Assembly (NCBI GenBank): GCA_001683735.1
Contig: LUGG01000004.1
Coordinates: 2,046,001 to 2,110,000, forward strand
From: Grifola frondosa
Taxonomy: Eukaryota > Basidiomycota > Agaricomycetes > Polyporales > Grifolaceae
Reading direction: 5' to 3'
Length of the DNA stretch: 64,000 nucleotides
Shown here in pieces: positions 47,220-57,819 of the stretch. The number at the start of each line of letters is the position of its first letter. Position 1 is the first letter of the stretch. A model generated the notes under the pieces. That model had not been told where the DNA came from, ran no database searches, and was given only the letters and a program-made list of their open reading frames with translations. The translations under genes and the position numbers were made by a program.

Positions 47220-47306
47220 TATGTTACGGACGGCGGGTCCCGAGGGACTTTTTAACTGACCGTTAAAAACGGCCGTCCGAGTTTTTCACTGAACACTACA
47301 TCACGC

Positions 47307-48067
47307 GACGCGTAGTACAATAGAATTACCGAACGTAGAGAGGTACTCTCCACTCTCTAAATTCGTGGGAAACCTGTCAGCGTGAGAACTATCTTCGAAT
47401 GTTCTAGAACTGTATATAGATCTTTCCATTCTATCTTTCTTTACTACTCGATACTCATAGGGGTTTGTCTCTCTCATTGTTATCGTCATCATCAACAATA
47501 GTTTCGGTATGGATGGTGCAAACATTCGGATGATATACGACAGCGGCGTTCGTTCTAACACTTTGTGCCGTGTACGTATGGTGAGATAATGTTGTATTTT
47601 TGGTTGGGTTTACATGCTGATTGTTTATTTATTTAGTTCCTAAGCGATGGGATTTTCATCGTCGCTTATTCTTATATTGAGTTTACTTCACGGGGAGCGA
47701 CGCATACATATAACGTTATATATAGAATACAAGAAAACAGCGGAGAACTTGTTTGACATGTCAATTACGTGAAAATCTGATATTGATCATCTTACTTGCC
47801 TGTTCACGTATCTTTGTTTTCATCACCAAAAAGTCAAAAGTCTGGTGGTCGTTGCACCGTCCAGCCAGACACGTGCAATCTGGCCAGGGAGGCCACGAGG
47901 CTACCAGACTGCGCGCGTCTTGCCAGATAGGGCAAGCGCCCAGCAGAGCATGCAGCAGGTCGCGTCGGTCCTGCACACGCAGGAACTAGCATAGATTACC
48001 ACACGTATGTACCCCAGTATCCTGTAATCGACGTCGGTACAATATATATATATATATATTTCTATAT
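47307..48067. other. Spacer and left flank of the Plavaka element
   Basis: No gene. The GC-rich part 47850-47990 contains TGCCAGATAGG and is echoed by the right flank at 55420-55475. An (AT)n microsatellite lies at about 48042-48060. Confidence 0.45.
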
Positions 48068-48074
48068 ATGTCTG

Positions 48075-51000
48075 TTACAACGCGCCGAAGCCCTCCAAAT
48101 CGTCGTCGTCCCCGTTGCGATCGACATCCTCGCCGTCCTCAGGCCCCAAGTCTGGTTCCTCGTCTGAATCATGATTCACCTCTGCATCCGAGTCGGCTCG
48201 TTCTGATTCGCCGTCGCTTGAACCTCCTTCGGACTGCTCATCCGTTTCTTCCTCTTCATCCTCCGCTTCTTCTTCTTCTGGTACGTGGTCATCTTCGTAT
48301 CTGGGGTCTGCGGCGGTTGAATACAAGCTACCGGAACGATGCCCAATTCCCCCGCCGTTATACCTCATGAACGCGTCACGATCTGCAAACCTTTACTAGA
48401 ACATTAGCCTAATTTTAATGAGAAATTTAATAGATACGCACATTCCGACATAAAAATATTTCCAATCACTGTCTTCTTCGTCGTCTGGACGTGCCACGCT
48501 CGGCCCAGAGAGCCACTGATCCGTAGTCCCGAAGTGAAATGCGGGAATGAGGTGAACTGCCCTCAGCACTTGCTGAGGGTCCACGAAATAAAATGCGTTG
48601 TCGGAGCTACTTTCAGTGAACCTGACGCGATGTAACCGGCATGTCTTGAATCCTCCCGGGACCGCCTCGTCGAGCTCCATTCCATGCACCCACAACATGT
48701 CAAAGCGCTCCGCCTCTGGGTGTTTCGGGAATCCCGGTCCAAATCGATAGGCGTGGACGTGGAAAACACTAAGAACACGCGCGTATATGAACAGATGAGG
48801 GCTGTCACGGCGGGCGAGCATGATGATGTCCGGGTGGGAGGATGGGTTGATCGAGTCTTGCTCGCGCCGCATATCATACGTGGTGTAATTTATACGCACC
48901 ACTTTGTGCACGTACATGCGCTCCCGGTCGATAACGACTGTGTCGCGCTCTTCGTCCATGAATTCTGGTGGAGGATCGTCGTACGTTTGGCCTGTCATTC
49001 GCGCGAGGAGGTGCTCCTCCAGTTTCCGTACAAAACCCTGGGCACGGGTTAAGGCCAAGCACGTGCCTATTGGATGAACACACACCTTGCAAGCGGGATC
49101 CTCCTGATGGTCGGAAGCAAATCCTGGGATGTCTGTGTGGTGGCGCTGGTCGTCAGCGATGTGGTAATGTATCTTGGCATCAGTCTTGGGCAACGGCTCT
49201 TTGTCCTTGAAGCGGAGACGTATACGCCCACATGTCTTCCGGGAGTGGGGGTTCTTCGCGCGAGTTGTCTTTACACTGGTCGTCTTGCGTTTGGAGTTTT
49301 TGTGGTTTGAGCTTGGCCCTCCGTGAAGTGAATTGTCCCGCAGTCGCAACTTGTGAAGGTAGGCCTCGCGTCGTTGATGTCTTGCAATCTGTAATTGGAA
49401 TTGCACGTTCTTGTTCGTGCGTACATAAAATCTCTTCACCCGTCGATGTTCGAGCTCTCCCTGTAGCTACTAGGTAAGTAAATTTAAAGAAATAAAGAGA
49501 TGAGATACTCACAATCTGTGTGGTGTAGTTGTCTGTGGTGCCGAAGCGACGGATGGTGTGGACATAGTCCCCGAGCCGGTGCCATTTGTACGTGTTCAGG
49601 TTCAAAGTCTTGTTGAGTTTGCTGGCTTTAGGAGCTTTTTGAGCGACGTCGGAGTCCTTGAGCGGAGCCTTGCCAGCCTTCGCGGATGATGCCTTGGCAC
49701 TTAGGACCGCAGCCCGTCTCTGTCGCGCAGCTGTCTCCTTTGGGAGCTCCTTCGTGACATACGCCGCGCAGACAACTTTTTTAAACTCCCGGACACTTGC
49801 GCCCATCGATCTGGTGGCCCGCTCGAATTGATAGAGGGTGGATTCGGTATGGAGGCGCAGCTTCGCATGTGCGTGCCACACAGCCAGTTCGAAGAACATG
49901 TCGAGGACGATCCGATTGTGCTTGCCGGGCAACAAACCATCGACAATTGGAATTATACACTATGGATCTCAATTAGTTACAATAAAATATACACATGTGA
50001 AACACACCTGGAGAATGTCCTCGAAGTCCCGGGCAGCGAGCTTCTTCAAGCCCGACACGTTGGAGCCAAAACGCCGTATGGCATCACGCCCAAATGTTGG
50101 CACACGTGCAAATCTATCAAGAGATCAGATAGTCTGTACGTGGGGCCCTAGATTGGACTCACCGCTCGTCGAATTCCTGAATATTGTCGTCTCCTGCGGC
50201 AATCAGCAGGCGGATGGTGTGCATGAGTATCGCTTTGAAGACCCCTAGTTCGAACTCGTGCATGAGGTCGGGCACGAAAAGCTCGTAATGGTTGAATCCG
50301 TGGGGAGCCAACCGCGTAGAGAACGCGCTCTTCGAATGTAACTTCAGTGGATGTGGACTTGAGGTTAAAACAATAACACTCACTCGAGTCGTTGTCAGAG
50401 AAGTTGGCTCGAGTAGCCGGTTCACCCTAGCTGCTTCCACAGCGATCCCACTCTCAAAGATCCATTTCCGCGCAAGGGCGATCTTGTCTTGGACAGCTGG
50501 TGTGTCTTCGCGGCATTTGGCTCGGCGCTGTTTATCCACGGTGGTTCCTAAACCCGGTACGTATACTTTCTTGATGTGGCAGTCCGTGCAGGGGCATGCT
50601 GCAAGATAGCGGATGCATGCGAGCAATATTCTAGACAAATAATCAGTTAAGAGCGTGACACCAAGAATGATTATGTTACTTCTCTGGATAATCAGCAGAG
50701 TATGTAAAAAATCGAGGAAATACGCGCCTCAAGACACCGTCGCCACACTGGATCAAGATGCCATGCACGTACGCATGCATAAACTCCGGCGTCAGAAGAA
50801 GCAGCCAGATTTTATGCATGAGTTCGTGTCTGACGAACCGGAGTACTGCAGCGGTCGCGGGTGATCCGAAAACTGATTGATAGAATTCTTGAAAGGAATC
50901 CGGGAGCTGAGAACATTAGAACGTTCAGTGTGCATTCGGAAGACGGATAAAATGCAGGACGCACCTTTGGTATGTACGCTAGATGCTGGGCAGCAAATGA

Positions 51001-52412
51001 TAGTGGTTTGGCGTGAATATACTTCGATAGGTTCCCAAAAAAAGTGTAGATAGGCCAAAGGGAAGCGGTACCGAAACTCGCGAGGTGGGTTGAGTCGGAC
51101 CATAGAAGGATGGGAGCTACTGAGTATTCAACGTCGGGGGAGTCTTCAGGGTTCCTGAGTTGTGCTCGAATCTCGGCGTCAGCCTCAAGCATGGCATCGG
51201 TGTTGTAGGTGTCGGTGTAGACGCGTTCGGGGGAGGAGTGGGTCCTAACGCGGGTTTGGATTGCCAAAGGAGCTTGAATGGCACCCAGTGATAGCGTTTG
51301 GCGCTAGGATCTTGGAACGCGGCCTTGATCACTTCGAGCAGCGGACGCGTGAAGATGCCCTTGACCTCAAAATCGGGAGCCTGTTCCTCTGAGTCCCAGT
51401 GCGTGCCAGCGTGAGGGAGTTTGATCTTCACCGACTCCTCACGCCATCCATCCGAAGCGGAGAAGGCAGCGCTTGAGTCCGTATATTCATCGAGACGCTT
51501 CATCTCTCTTGCAGCACCGAAATTCTCCAAGTCGCACGCGTTGAAGTCCTCTGCGAGAAGAACATCGTTGACAAGCCGGTCGAGGTCGGATGCAGATTTG
51601 TAGGGAGATGTCGAGTAGTACCACTGCATGAGGCGAAAGGTGCTAGCATTGAGGAAGGGGATGAAGAATTTTGTCTTGATGTCCTGGGCAGCATTAGTGA
51701 GCGAGAATCCGAAGCTGCGCAGTGGGCGCAAGTCCTGAGTATCCGCTGGCGCCTTCAGAAATGTGGGTGAATCAGAGAAATCATCGGTGTTGAGGTGGTC
51801 CTCAGGGTCCGAGCGCGGTTGGACGAGGTAACGACGGAAAATTCCGAATCGGTTTGGAGTGGTGTGTATGTACGTAGGGGGTAATGGAAGTGGTTCAGGC
51901 GTCGGAGATGGTGGTGGAATAGGTTCCAGCACCACGGGTTTAGGTGCCGGTTTCGGTTTGGGCAGAGGACACAAGAAATTGGGGAGTCCGGACAGAGCAC
52001 TGGGCAGATAGTCCCGCAGCAGCGCTGTAGGCACCTTGCGCTTGCGTCCCGTCCTACTGACAGATTCGGGGGCTGCCACAATGGCAGGCTCTAGGGACTG
52101 TGCGTGAATCTAATCATTCGTCATGGTAAGTCTCAAATTTGGTTAAAGCGAAGTGTCACTTACCTCTTCGTACTCCCTCGCTGCCTTTGCTCTGTTCCTC
52201 TCCTCCTCTGCCGCCCTTTCTTCCTCAATCCGGCATAATTTTATGTTGTTGGCCCGTTCTTGTCTCTCGTAAATCCGCACTTTGGCCTCTTCTCGGTTGC
52301 GCTTGATCCCGGGTTGTAGAAGGTTGCGGAAGATCTTGCAGGAGAGGCGGTGGCATTTTAGACCTTTGTGTTCGTGGAATTCACGCCGGCATCCAGGACA
52401 TTGAAAGTTCAT
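48075..52412 (-). CDS. Plavaka transposase
   Basis: Start MNFQCPGCRREFHEHKGLKC at 52412, a C2H2-like finger that is usual at the N-terminus of this basidiomycete transposase family. Then come a Pro-rich linker and blocks I recognise from the family: HWVPFKLLWQ, ERVYTDTYNTDAM, LLWSDSTHLASFGTASLWPI, FFGNLSKYIHAKPLS, RHELMHKIWLLLL (interrupted here), YSADYPEK-type exons, CPCTDCHIKK, FVPDLMHEFELGVFKAILMH, LAARDFEDILQC, FFELAVWHAHAKLRLHT and a very acidic C-terminus ending DLEGFGAL. At 51239-51243 the frame shifts after GPTPPP, as if one C were missing, so this copy may be inactive. Other exons join in frame. Confidence 0.82.
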
Positions 52413-52711
52413 TCCTAGGCAAAAGTCGGTCCAGCAGTAAATGGGGGATTGGAAGTAAGGGAGGACGGGCGCGCATATAACTACGGTAAGCGAATTTGGT
52501 CCTGGGTGGCGAATTTGATGCGCGCATATACTCATTGAATATGGTAATTTGGTCACGGGACCGCGTCATTAAGGTTTACTCAACGCTTTCATTCCATGAC
52601 AGGTATAAAACCTGGGGCACGTCGCTCTCTTTCTTTGGTAAGATACCACCACTATCTTCGTCCCAACAACCCTCCTCACTTACTCCTCACTTGGTAGAAT
52701 TTTATTCGACA
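52413..52711. promoter_or_regulatory. Bidirectional promoter region of the Plavaka element
   Basis: About 300 bp lie between the divergent starts at 52412 (minus) and 52712 (plus). A CT-rich run (GCTCTCTTTCTTTGG near 52624) precedes the plus-strand start. Confidence 0.5.
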
Positions 52712-55228
52712 ATGCCTTCTCGCAAAACAAATCAATGTTGGCGCGCAATCAGGCGCCAGTCGACGCGTCAGGTACGTGATAGATATTCCAGGAGATCTCT
52801 AAACTAATCTAATCTAGACGTATTGATTCCCCGCCCCCGAGTCCCACTTTTGTGGCGGAAACCGAACAGCATGGACGCCGACGCAGCCGCGAGCGCGAAC
52901 ATCGTCGGTCTCCCGAATGTGGATGCCACCAGTCTCCTGCTACGCCGCCAGCTTCCCGTCGGTCTGCCTCACCTCATGTTCGTGCTCGCGACCGTGGACC
53001 GGCTTCCAGTCGCACGCCATCTTCCCCGATCCCCCGCCAGCGATCCAAGTACCGCATGCCCAAGTACCACATGCGAAGACTCGATTTCGAAGATTCCTCC
53101 GACGAAGAGGAGGCTTTCGTGCACGACGACAAGAACCCAAAGTATGGCGACTTCTATCGCGAGGTCATGCGCGAGGTCCGCCTTTCGAGGAAGAGGGGGT
53201 GGGCAATAAAGTGAGTACTCGCATATATGCATACATGCACTCACATTTTGTTCTCAGGGGGATACAAGCCCCGGTGTGCAACTCAAGGAAGCCGGACGGA
53301 TGCTCCACCGCGAGCACTAGTGTTGCTGCAGCTAAGTCAGGCCTAAATGATATATGACTCATAACTTGTGCAGTGTTTTAGATATCAAAGTGATCTTACA
53401 CTCATTTTGTAGCCTATATATAGCCGCATAATCTTGCCACATATCAAAATGTTATACCTTGTATTGATGGAGATATAGCCAAAAAGCCGATTGCAAAGTC
53501 CGACTTTGTAGTCAGCTTTTTCACCAATATAACTGAAATTGAAACACATTCAAGATAATTATGCAAATGGTGATGTTACATTCAAATACATATACATCTT
53601 AGCTATTGATTTCAATTAAGATCATGTCATTATCTGTAAAACTCATGTCAGAATATCTAAAAAGCTGAAACAGGTGTGACTAAGCCGTGGCAACACTAGC
53701 GAGCACGGTATGTCGATCGATATTGCGGACGCGGTCACAATTGGCGTGGCCGTGCACAACGAGGATGATCCCTGGGAGACAGCTTGCGAGATGAAGCTGT
53801 GTCGAAATATGTAAGTGAGTGTATGCGCCCGCGTTCGTTACTCACCTGTTACAGGCTCCCGGATCAGATCCAGACGGCGCTCGATGTGTGGGACACGATC
53901 ACAGAGCGTGTGGCATTCATGCCCGCGTTGATCGATGATCTCGCAATGAGTTCAACGGGCATTCTGCTCATTAGCGCATTCGTAAGTACTCAATTTATAT
54001 TACCTTCTAATCTACTAATCTACACTGCCCACAGCTCGATGCTCACGCGCAGTTTGCACGCACCGATGACGTCGCAATGCTTAGGTACGACGCCATGGGG
54101 TATATCGAGGAAGTCGTCCTCCCGAACAACACCCCCATTCGATACCTCGCAGGAAGGACCAAGCACCTGCGTGGGTTCAAGGACCTGGCGACGGCACGCC
54201 TGCTGACTCCACGCCTGCTTCGAGATCAATTCGACAGGAATCCACAACTGTGAGTATTTACTTTCGAAGTCCCACATAAATATATTTGATATTGTCCAGA
54301 TTTTGTCGGGAGGTGCGCGAGGGGACCATCAAGATCAAGTCCGCCGATTTCCCCTCGTTCATGTACCCGGAAAATGGGTTCAACGTCGACCGCGCCGTCA
54401 TTGGGCTATGCAAGGGCCCGTTTCTTCTACGGGTACGTCTACTCATCTCTCTGCGAAGAAGGGATCAGGCGCTGACCTGAGCAACAGTGCTTCCGGCATG
54501 TATTCACCGGTAAACGCAGCGCAACTGTGTCCGCCACAGCTGGCTCCAAGGGCGGACCGAAACCTGTTGCGGAGCTGAACGGAATGGACGCGGTCACGCC
54601 AGAGAATATTGCCTATGTGGCAGTATTGGTATGTTTATGTTATTCTAATTCACACTTACTGATTTTGGGCTGCATCGGCAGGCGCGCTTTGTTCTTAACG
54701 ACCAAGAAACCTGGCAGGCGGAGAATCGCAGATTCAACAACGCGGAGTTCTTCGATGGCATCATTCTGGCGTTCAAGGACCCAGTGTGGCGTGCATCCAC
54801 GCTGAAGTGGTGGAACGAGTACGTATTAAACAAATTCAAATTTTATCTACTGACATGTATCATACAGGGAAGTCTTCGGCATCACGGACACCGACGACTC
54901 GGACGATGAAAACCACATGCTGGCGCTCATCCTCTCTCAGCGTGCGGCGCAACAATCCGAGCGAGAGGAACTCCAATATCTGGAGCGTCAAGACGCGAAG
55001 CTGTTTGACGACGAGCCGGAGGACCGCGAGCCTGAGGACTGGAAGGACGAGCGCGATGCCATTGTGGATGACCCGGAGGTAGTAGCGCATGGCGGCCGCG
55101 ATGAAGACGACATGGATCTGGCTGGCGACGAGGACGACGACGACGACGACAATGCGCGGCGCTCCCAGGACTATCCGGACAACGAGGACGGCAAAGGCAA
55201 GCTGAGTGAGCTGCCGGAATGGTTCTGA
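52712..55228 (+). CDS. DUF6698-like Plavaka partner protein, split by a MITE
   Basis: Start MPSRKTNQCWRAIRRQSTRQ at 52712. After a basic, Arg/Ser-rich N-terminus come YRMPKYHMRRLDFEDSSDEE, LKEAGRMLHREHGMSIDIAD (joined across the MITE), VAVHNEDDPWETACEMKL, then after introns YLAGRTKHLRGFKDLATARL, GTIKIKSADFPSFMYPENGF, CFRHVFTGKRSATV, AYVAVLARFVLNDQETWQ and WWNEEVFGITDTDDSDDE. It ends with an acidic tail KLSELPEWF at 55228. The core (SADFPSFMYP, FRHVFTG) resembles the Agaricomycete family I remember as DUF6698. Function is unknown; close linkage to the transposase suggests a role in the element's life cycle. The MITE at 53318-53698 interrupts an exon and brings in stops. Confidence 0.75.
53318..53698. 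mobile_element. hAT-type MITE inserted into the partner gene
   Basis: The left end TAGTGTTGCTGCAGCTAAGTC and the right end, read inward, TAGTGTTGCCACGGCTTAGTC are imperfect inverted repeats. The exact 8-bp duplication GCGAGCAC flanks them (53310-53317 and 53699-53706). It is 381 bp, AT-rich, non-coding, with an internal GCAAAGTC/GACTTTGT hairpin. Removing the element and one duplication rejoins the host exon in frame (LHREH before, GMSIDIAD after). Confidence 0.92.
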
Positions 55229-55484
55229 CACGCCTCGCGCTTCTTGATATTTGCTGAATCCGCGCACTTTCTCTGTTGCTGTAGTCCTTTGTACTTTCTC
55301 TCTAAGTTCCCTCCGTTACAATTAATGATCTTGAGGCTGAATTATGTCATCTTCTGTATTAATATTGATCTCGAGAGAGGGTAATCAAATATATTAATGA
55401 AATTCAAATTCCGAGGTGGATCTGGCAAGATCGGACTAGTGTGCGGCAACGCCGGGCCAGGTACTGCCAGATAGGCACCGAGTC

Positions 55485-55545
55485 GTCTGATAGGATAGCA
55501 GGCCTGGCCCGATATGTATGGGTGCCTGGCCCTATCCTATCAGAC
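55485..55545. repeat. 14-bp perfect inverted repeat with 33-nt loop
   Basis: GTCTGATAGGATAG (55485-55498) and CTATCCTATCAGAC (55532-55545) are exact reverse complements. They lie at the junction between the Plavaka right flank and the Helitron 3' side, so they could belong to either terminus. Confidence 0.8.
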
Positions 55546-57714
55546 GAACATGACGGCTTGGATAGGCCGGCCTCCGGTTGCATGCCTCCGGGCACATGGT
55601 GCACGGTCTGGCACTGTCTGGCGACTCTTGCCAAGCGTCAAGTGTGCATTGCCAGGTCAGGTAAGAAAATATATTTGGTGCACCGGATTGGGGCCGGTGC
55701 ATGCTCATGTACGGCCTGCTCGGCTTCCGGAGTTTTTGCTGATGTTCGTCCCACCATGCTCGTGTTTGAGCTTCTAGAGTTTTTAAGCGTTCGTCTTCGC
55801 ATACCAATGATTCGTCAACAGTTTTGTAAAGTACTGCGTGGTCGAATTTTCGTAATAAGCGAATCGTGTTTCTTCCTGAACTCCGAGACAATGCAACGTA
55901 TATGTTGAATGCCGTGAGTGCTCCTCCCGATGGCGGGTTACCAATGTCAATGATAACATACGTGATTGTCTGTCCTTGTGATCGATAATCGGTAAAGGCG
56001 TATGCTGCTGTCATCGGTAATTGGTGTCTTTTTATATTCGTACGTCCATTTCCATCGCTCATGGGAATTTGAAAATGTCTTGTCATAGGTTCAATGGGTA
56101 CGATTACGTCTTCTAGATTTTGTAAACAGATATTGCGTGCGCGATCTAGTTTCACTAGAACGCAAGCAGGTGGATATCGTAGGTCGATGATGCGTTCGGA
56201 ACTTATTTTGCGTTCTCGTGGGTCTAGAATAATATCCACAATTTGTCCCCTGCTGCCGTTGGCAATGTCCAATTCGGTCTGGACATTTGTAGTGACCATT
56301 ACTTTCATTCCGATGGCCAATTCTACAACATCTGGGAGGCCTCCTCGATCATGTTTAGTCTTGCGCTTGCAGCGTTTTTTTGCTACTTGAAAACGTTCTT
56401 CTACAGTTAGGCTTCTATCTTGTGCGCCTACAGAATCCCAGGCATGACTGCGATATAGTTTTGTGCCTATAACCAAAATATCTTGTGAGTGACAGAGATT
56501 ATTGGCGAGACGACTGCAATGCTTACCTGTTTCAGAGCAATGTCTTCTTAAAGCAGCTGCGTTCCATTGTTCACGCACAACATGACGTGTCGTGATTAGA
56601 GGTGCGTCTTTCCAGGGCGCAGCGGAAAAATCGGTAGGAGGACAGCGTGGATCGGTGAGAACTAGACTCTCTAACATTTCTATGTCTTCGTGAATGATTT
56701 CTCCCGTCCGTAGGTGCGCAAGAACGCAATCCAGTATGGATCGGTGACGCGGATTTGATCATGTAAGATAATGACTTTGTCGAATTGTTCGTATATCTGA
56801 CGACCTATGATGTCATTTTTAGAATCCCTTGGCATACAGAGATGATATAATGAAGATTGCTTCTTGTTCGCGACTGGGGGAAATTGATGAAAATCGCCAC
56901 ACAAGATGACGTTGATGCCTCCGAAAGGATTATCGCAACGGTCTGAACCTGTTTTTCCTATGGTAATGTGTCTTGATAATTGTGCTAGGAATTCTCGGCT
57001 GATCATTGAAATCTCGTCGATGATGAGATATTCGCATGTGCTCCAGATAGTGGCTAGTTTTTTCTTCGTCTCTGCTGACATCTCTCGTTCTCCTCGCAGT
57101 GATATGATTCCTATCTTGTGCATTGTCCTTCCATCTATCATTGATGCTGCGATGCCCGTATATGCTGATTTCATTAACAGATCTTGAACACTCATTTCTG
57201 TGAATGTACTGGTCACCGTTTGAGTGACTCCAGATTTCCCGGTGCCTCCTTCGCCATGTACTTGCAATCGTAGTTGTTCTGGGTGCTCTCCGCGTAAGGT
57301 TTTCTTGAGATGCCATATGATAATGTCGTACGCTCGTCGTTGATCAACGTATAGGAAGTTGGGTTCGATAGAAGGTAGGCATCGTTCTGCGACTTCTTCT
57401 CCGTGTATGATGTTTTCGCTGATGTGTGCTATATCTTCTAGCAGATTCACTTCTCCTTCCACCTCGTCGTGTCTGTCGATCCTAGAATTAATGCTGAGAA
57501 CTTCGTCGTGTTTCTCTACTTCTTCTGCCATTTGTCGTCGCCATGTGAGCATATTCTTTTGTATGTTATCGTCCATTATCTTGACACTGTCTTCGTTTTT
57601 TGATGTCAATTCGTCGTTCGTGAATAGACCGACCATATGGCCAATTCCAACTGCGATGCGTCCGAAATCTTCTTCACGGGAATATTGAGTACTTGCTATT
57701 AATTGATCTATCAT
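55532..57714 (-). pseudogene. Helitron Pif1-like helicase segment
   Basis: Helicase superfamily 1B part of the Helitron protein. The Walker A motif lies at 57231-57257 (HGEGGTGKSGV), then SAYTGIAASMIDGRT, Walker B in YLIIDEISMIS, GDFHQFPPV, QIRVTDPYW, then VELAIGMKVMVTTNV, ITYVIIDIGNPP and FNIYVALSRSSG (motifs V and VI). Near 56720 the frame changes after PYWIAFL: the next frame continues AHLRTGEIIHEDIEMLESLV, as if one base were lost. The C-terminal tail beyond FSYLTW runs into the GC-rich border sequence and may not be original. Confidence 0.85.
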
Positions 57715-57819
57715 CGTTTCCGTTATTTCTATTGGTTGTCCTTCAGCATCATCTACGAATCCGTTTGATGCGGTAATGCCTTCGGGTGATATTTCTTCGT
57801 CAATATCTGGTGAGTAAGA

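Larger units (their letters stand above)
45563..47298. mobile_element. hAT-type DNA transposon, non-autonomous, carrying a nested element
   Basis: The left end TAGTGTTCGGTGAAAAA and the right end, read inward on the other strand, TAGTGTTCAGTGAAAAA form a 17-bp terminal inverted repeat with one mismatch. It is flanked by the exact 8-bp duplication CATCACGC (45555-45562 and 47299-47306). An 8-bp duplication and TAG...-type ends fit the hAT superfamily. Subterminal repeats are obvious: repeated AACGTGTTTTT near 45607-45640 on the left and a GGACGGC/GCCGTCC inverted pair on the right. No transposase is encoded. The element is 1736 bp including the inner insertion, about 1.05 kb without it. The ends are similar to the MITE at 53318-53698. 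Confidence 0.88.
47850..55660. mobile_element. Plavaka-type DNA transposon with two divergent genes (ends not resolved)
   Basis: The unit contains the transposase on the minus strand and a partner gene on the plus strand, sharing the promoter region 52413-52711. Similar GC-rich flanks with TGCCAGAT-containing repeats occur on both sides (47918-47928, 55420-55430 and 55465-55475). I could not find a clean terminal inverted repeat with a target duplication, so the borders given are approximate. Confidence 0.6.

Noticed and set aside
48042..48060. Telomeric or centromeric repeat
   Set aside because: It is a simple (AT)n microsatellite of about 19 bases.
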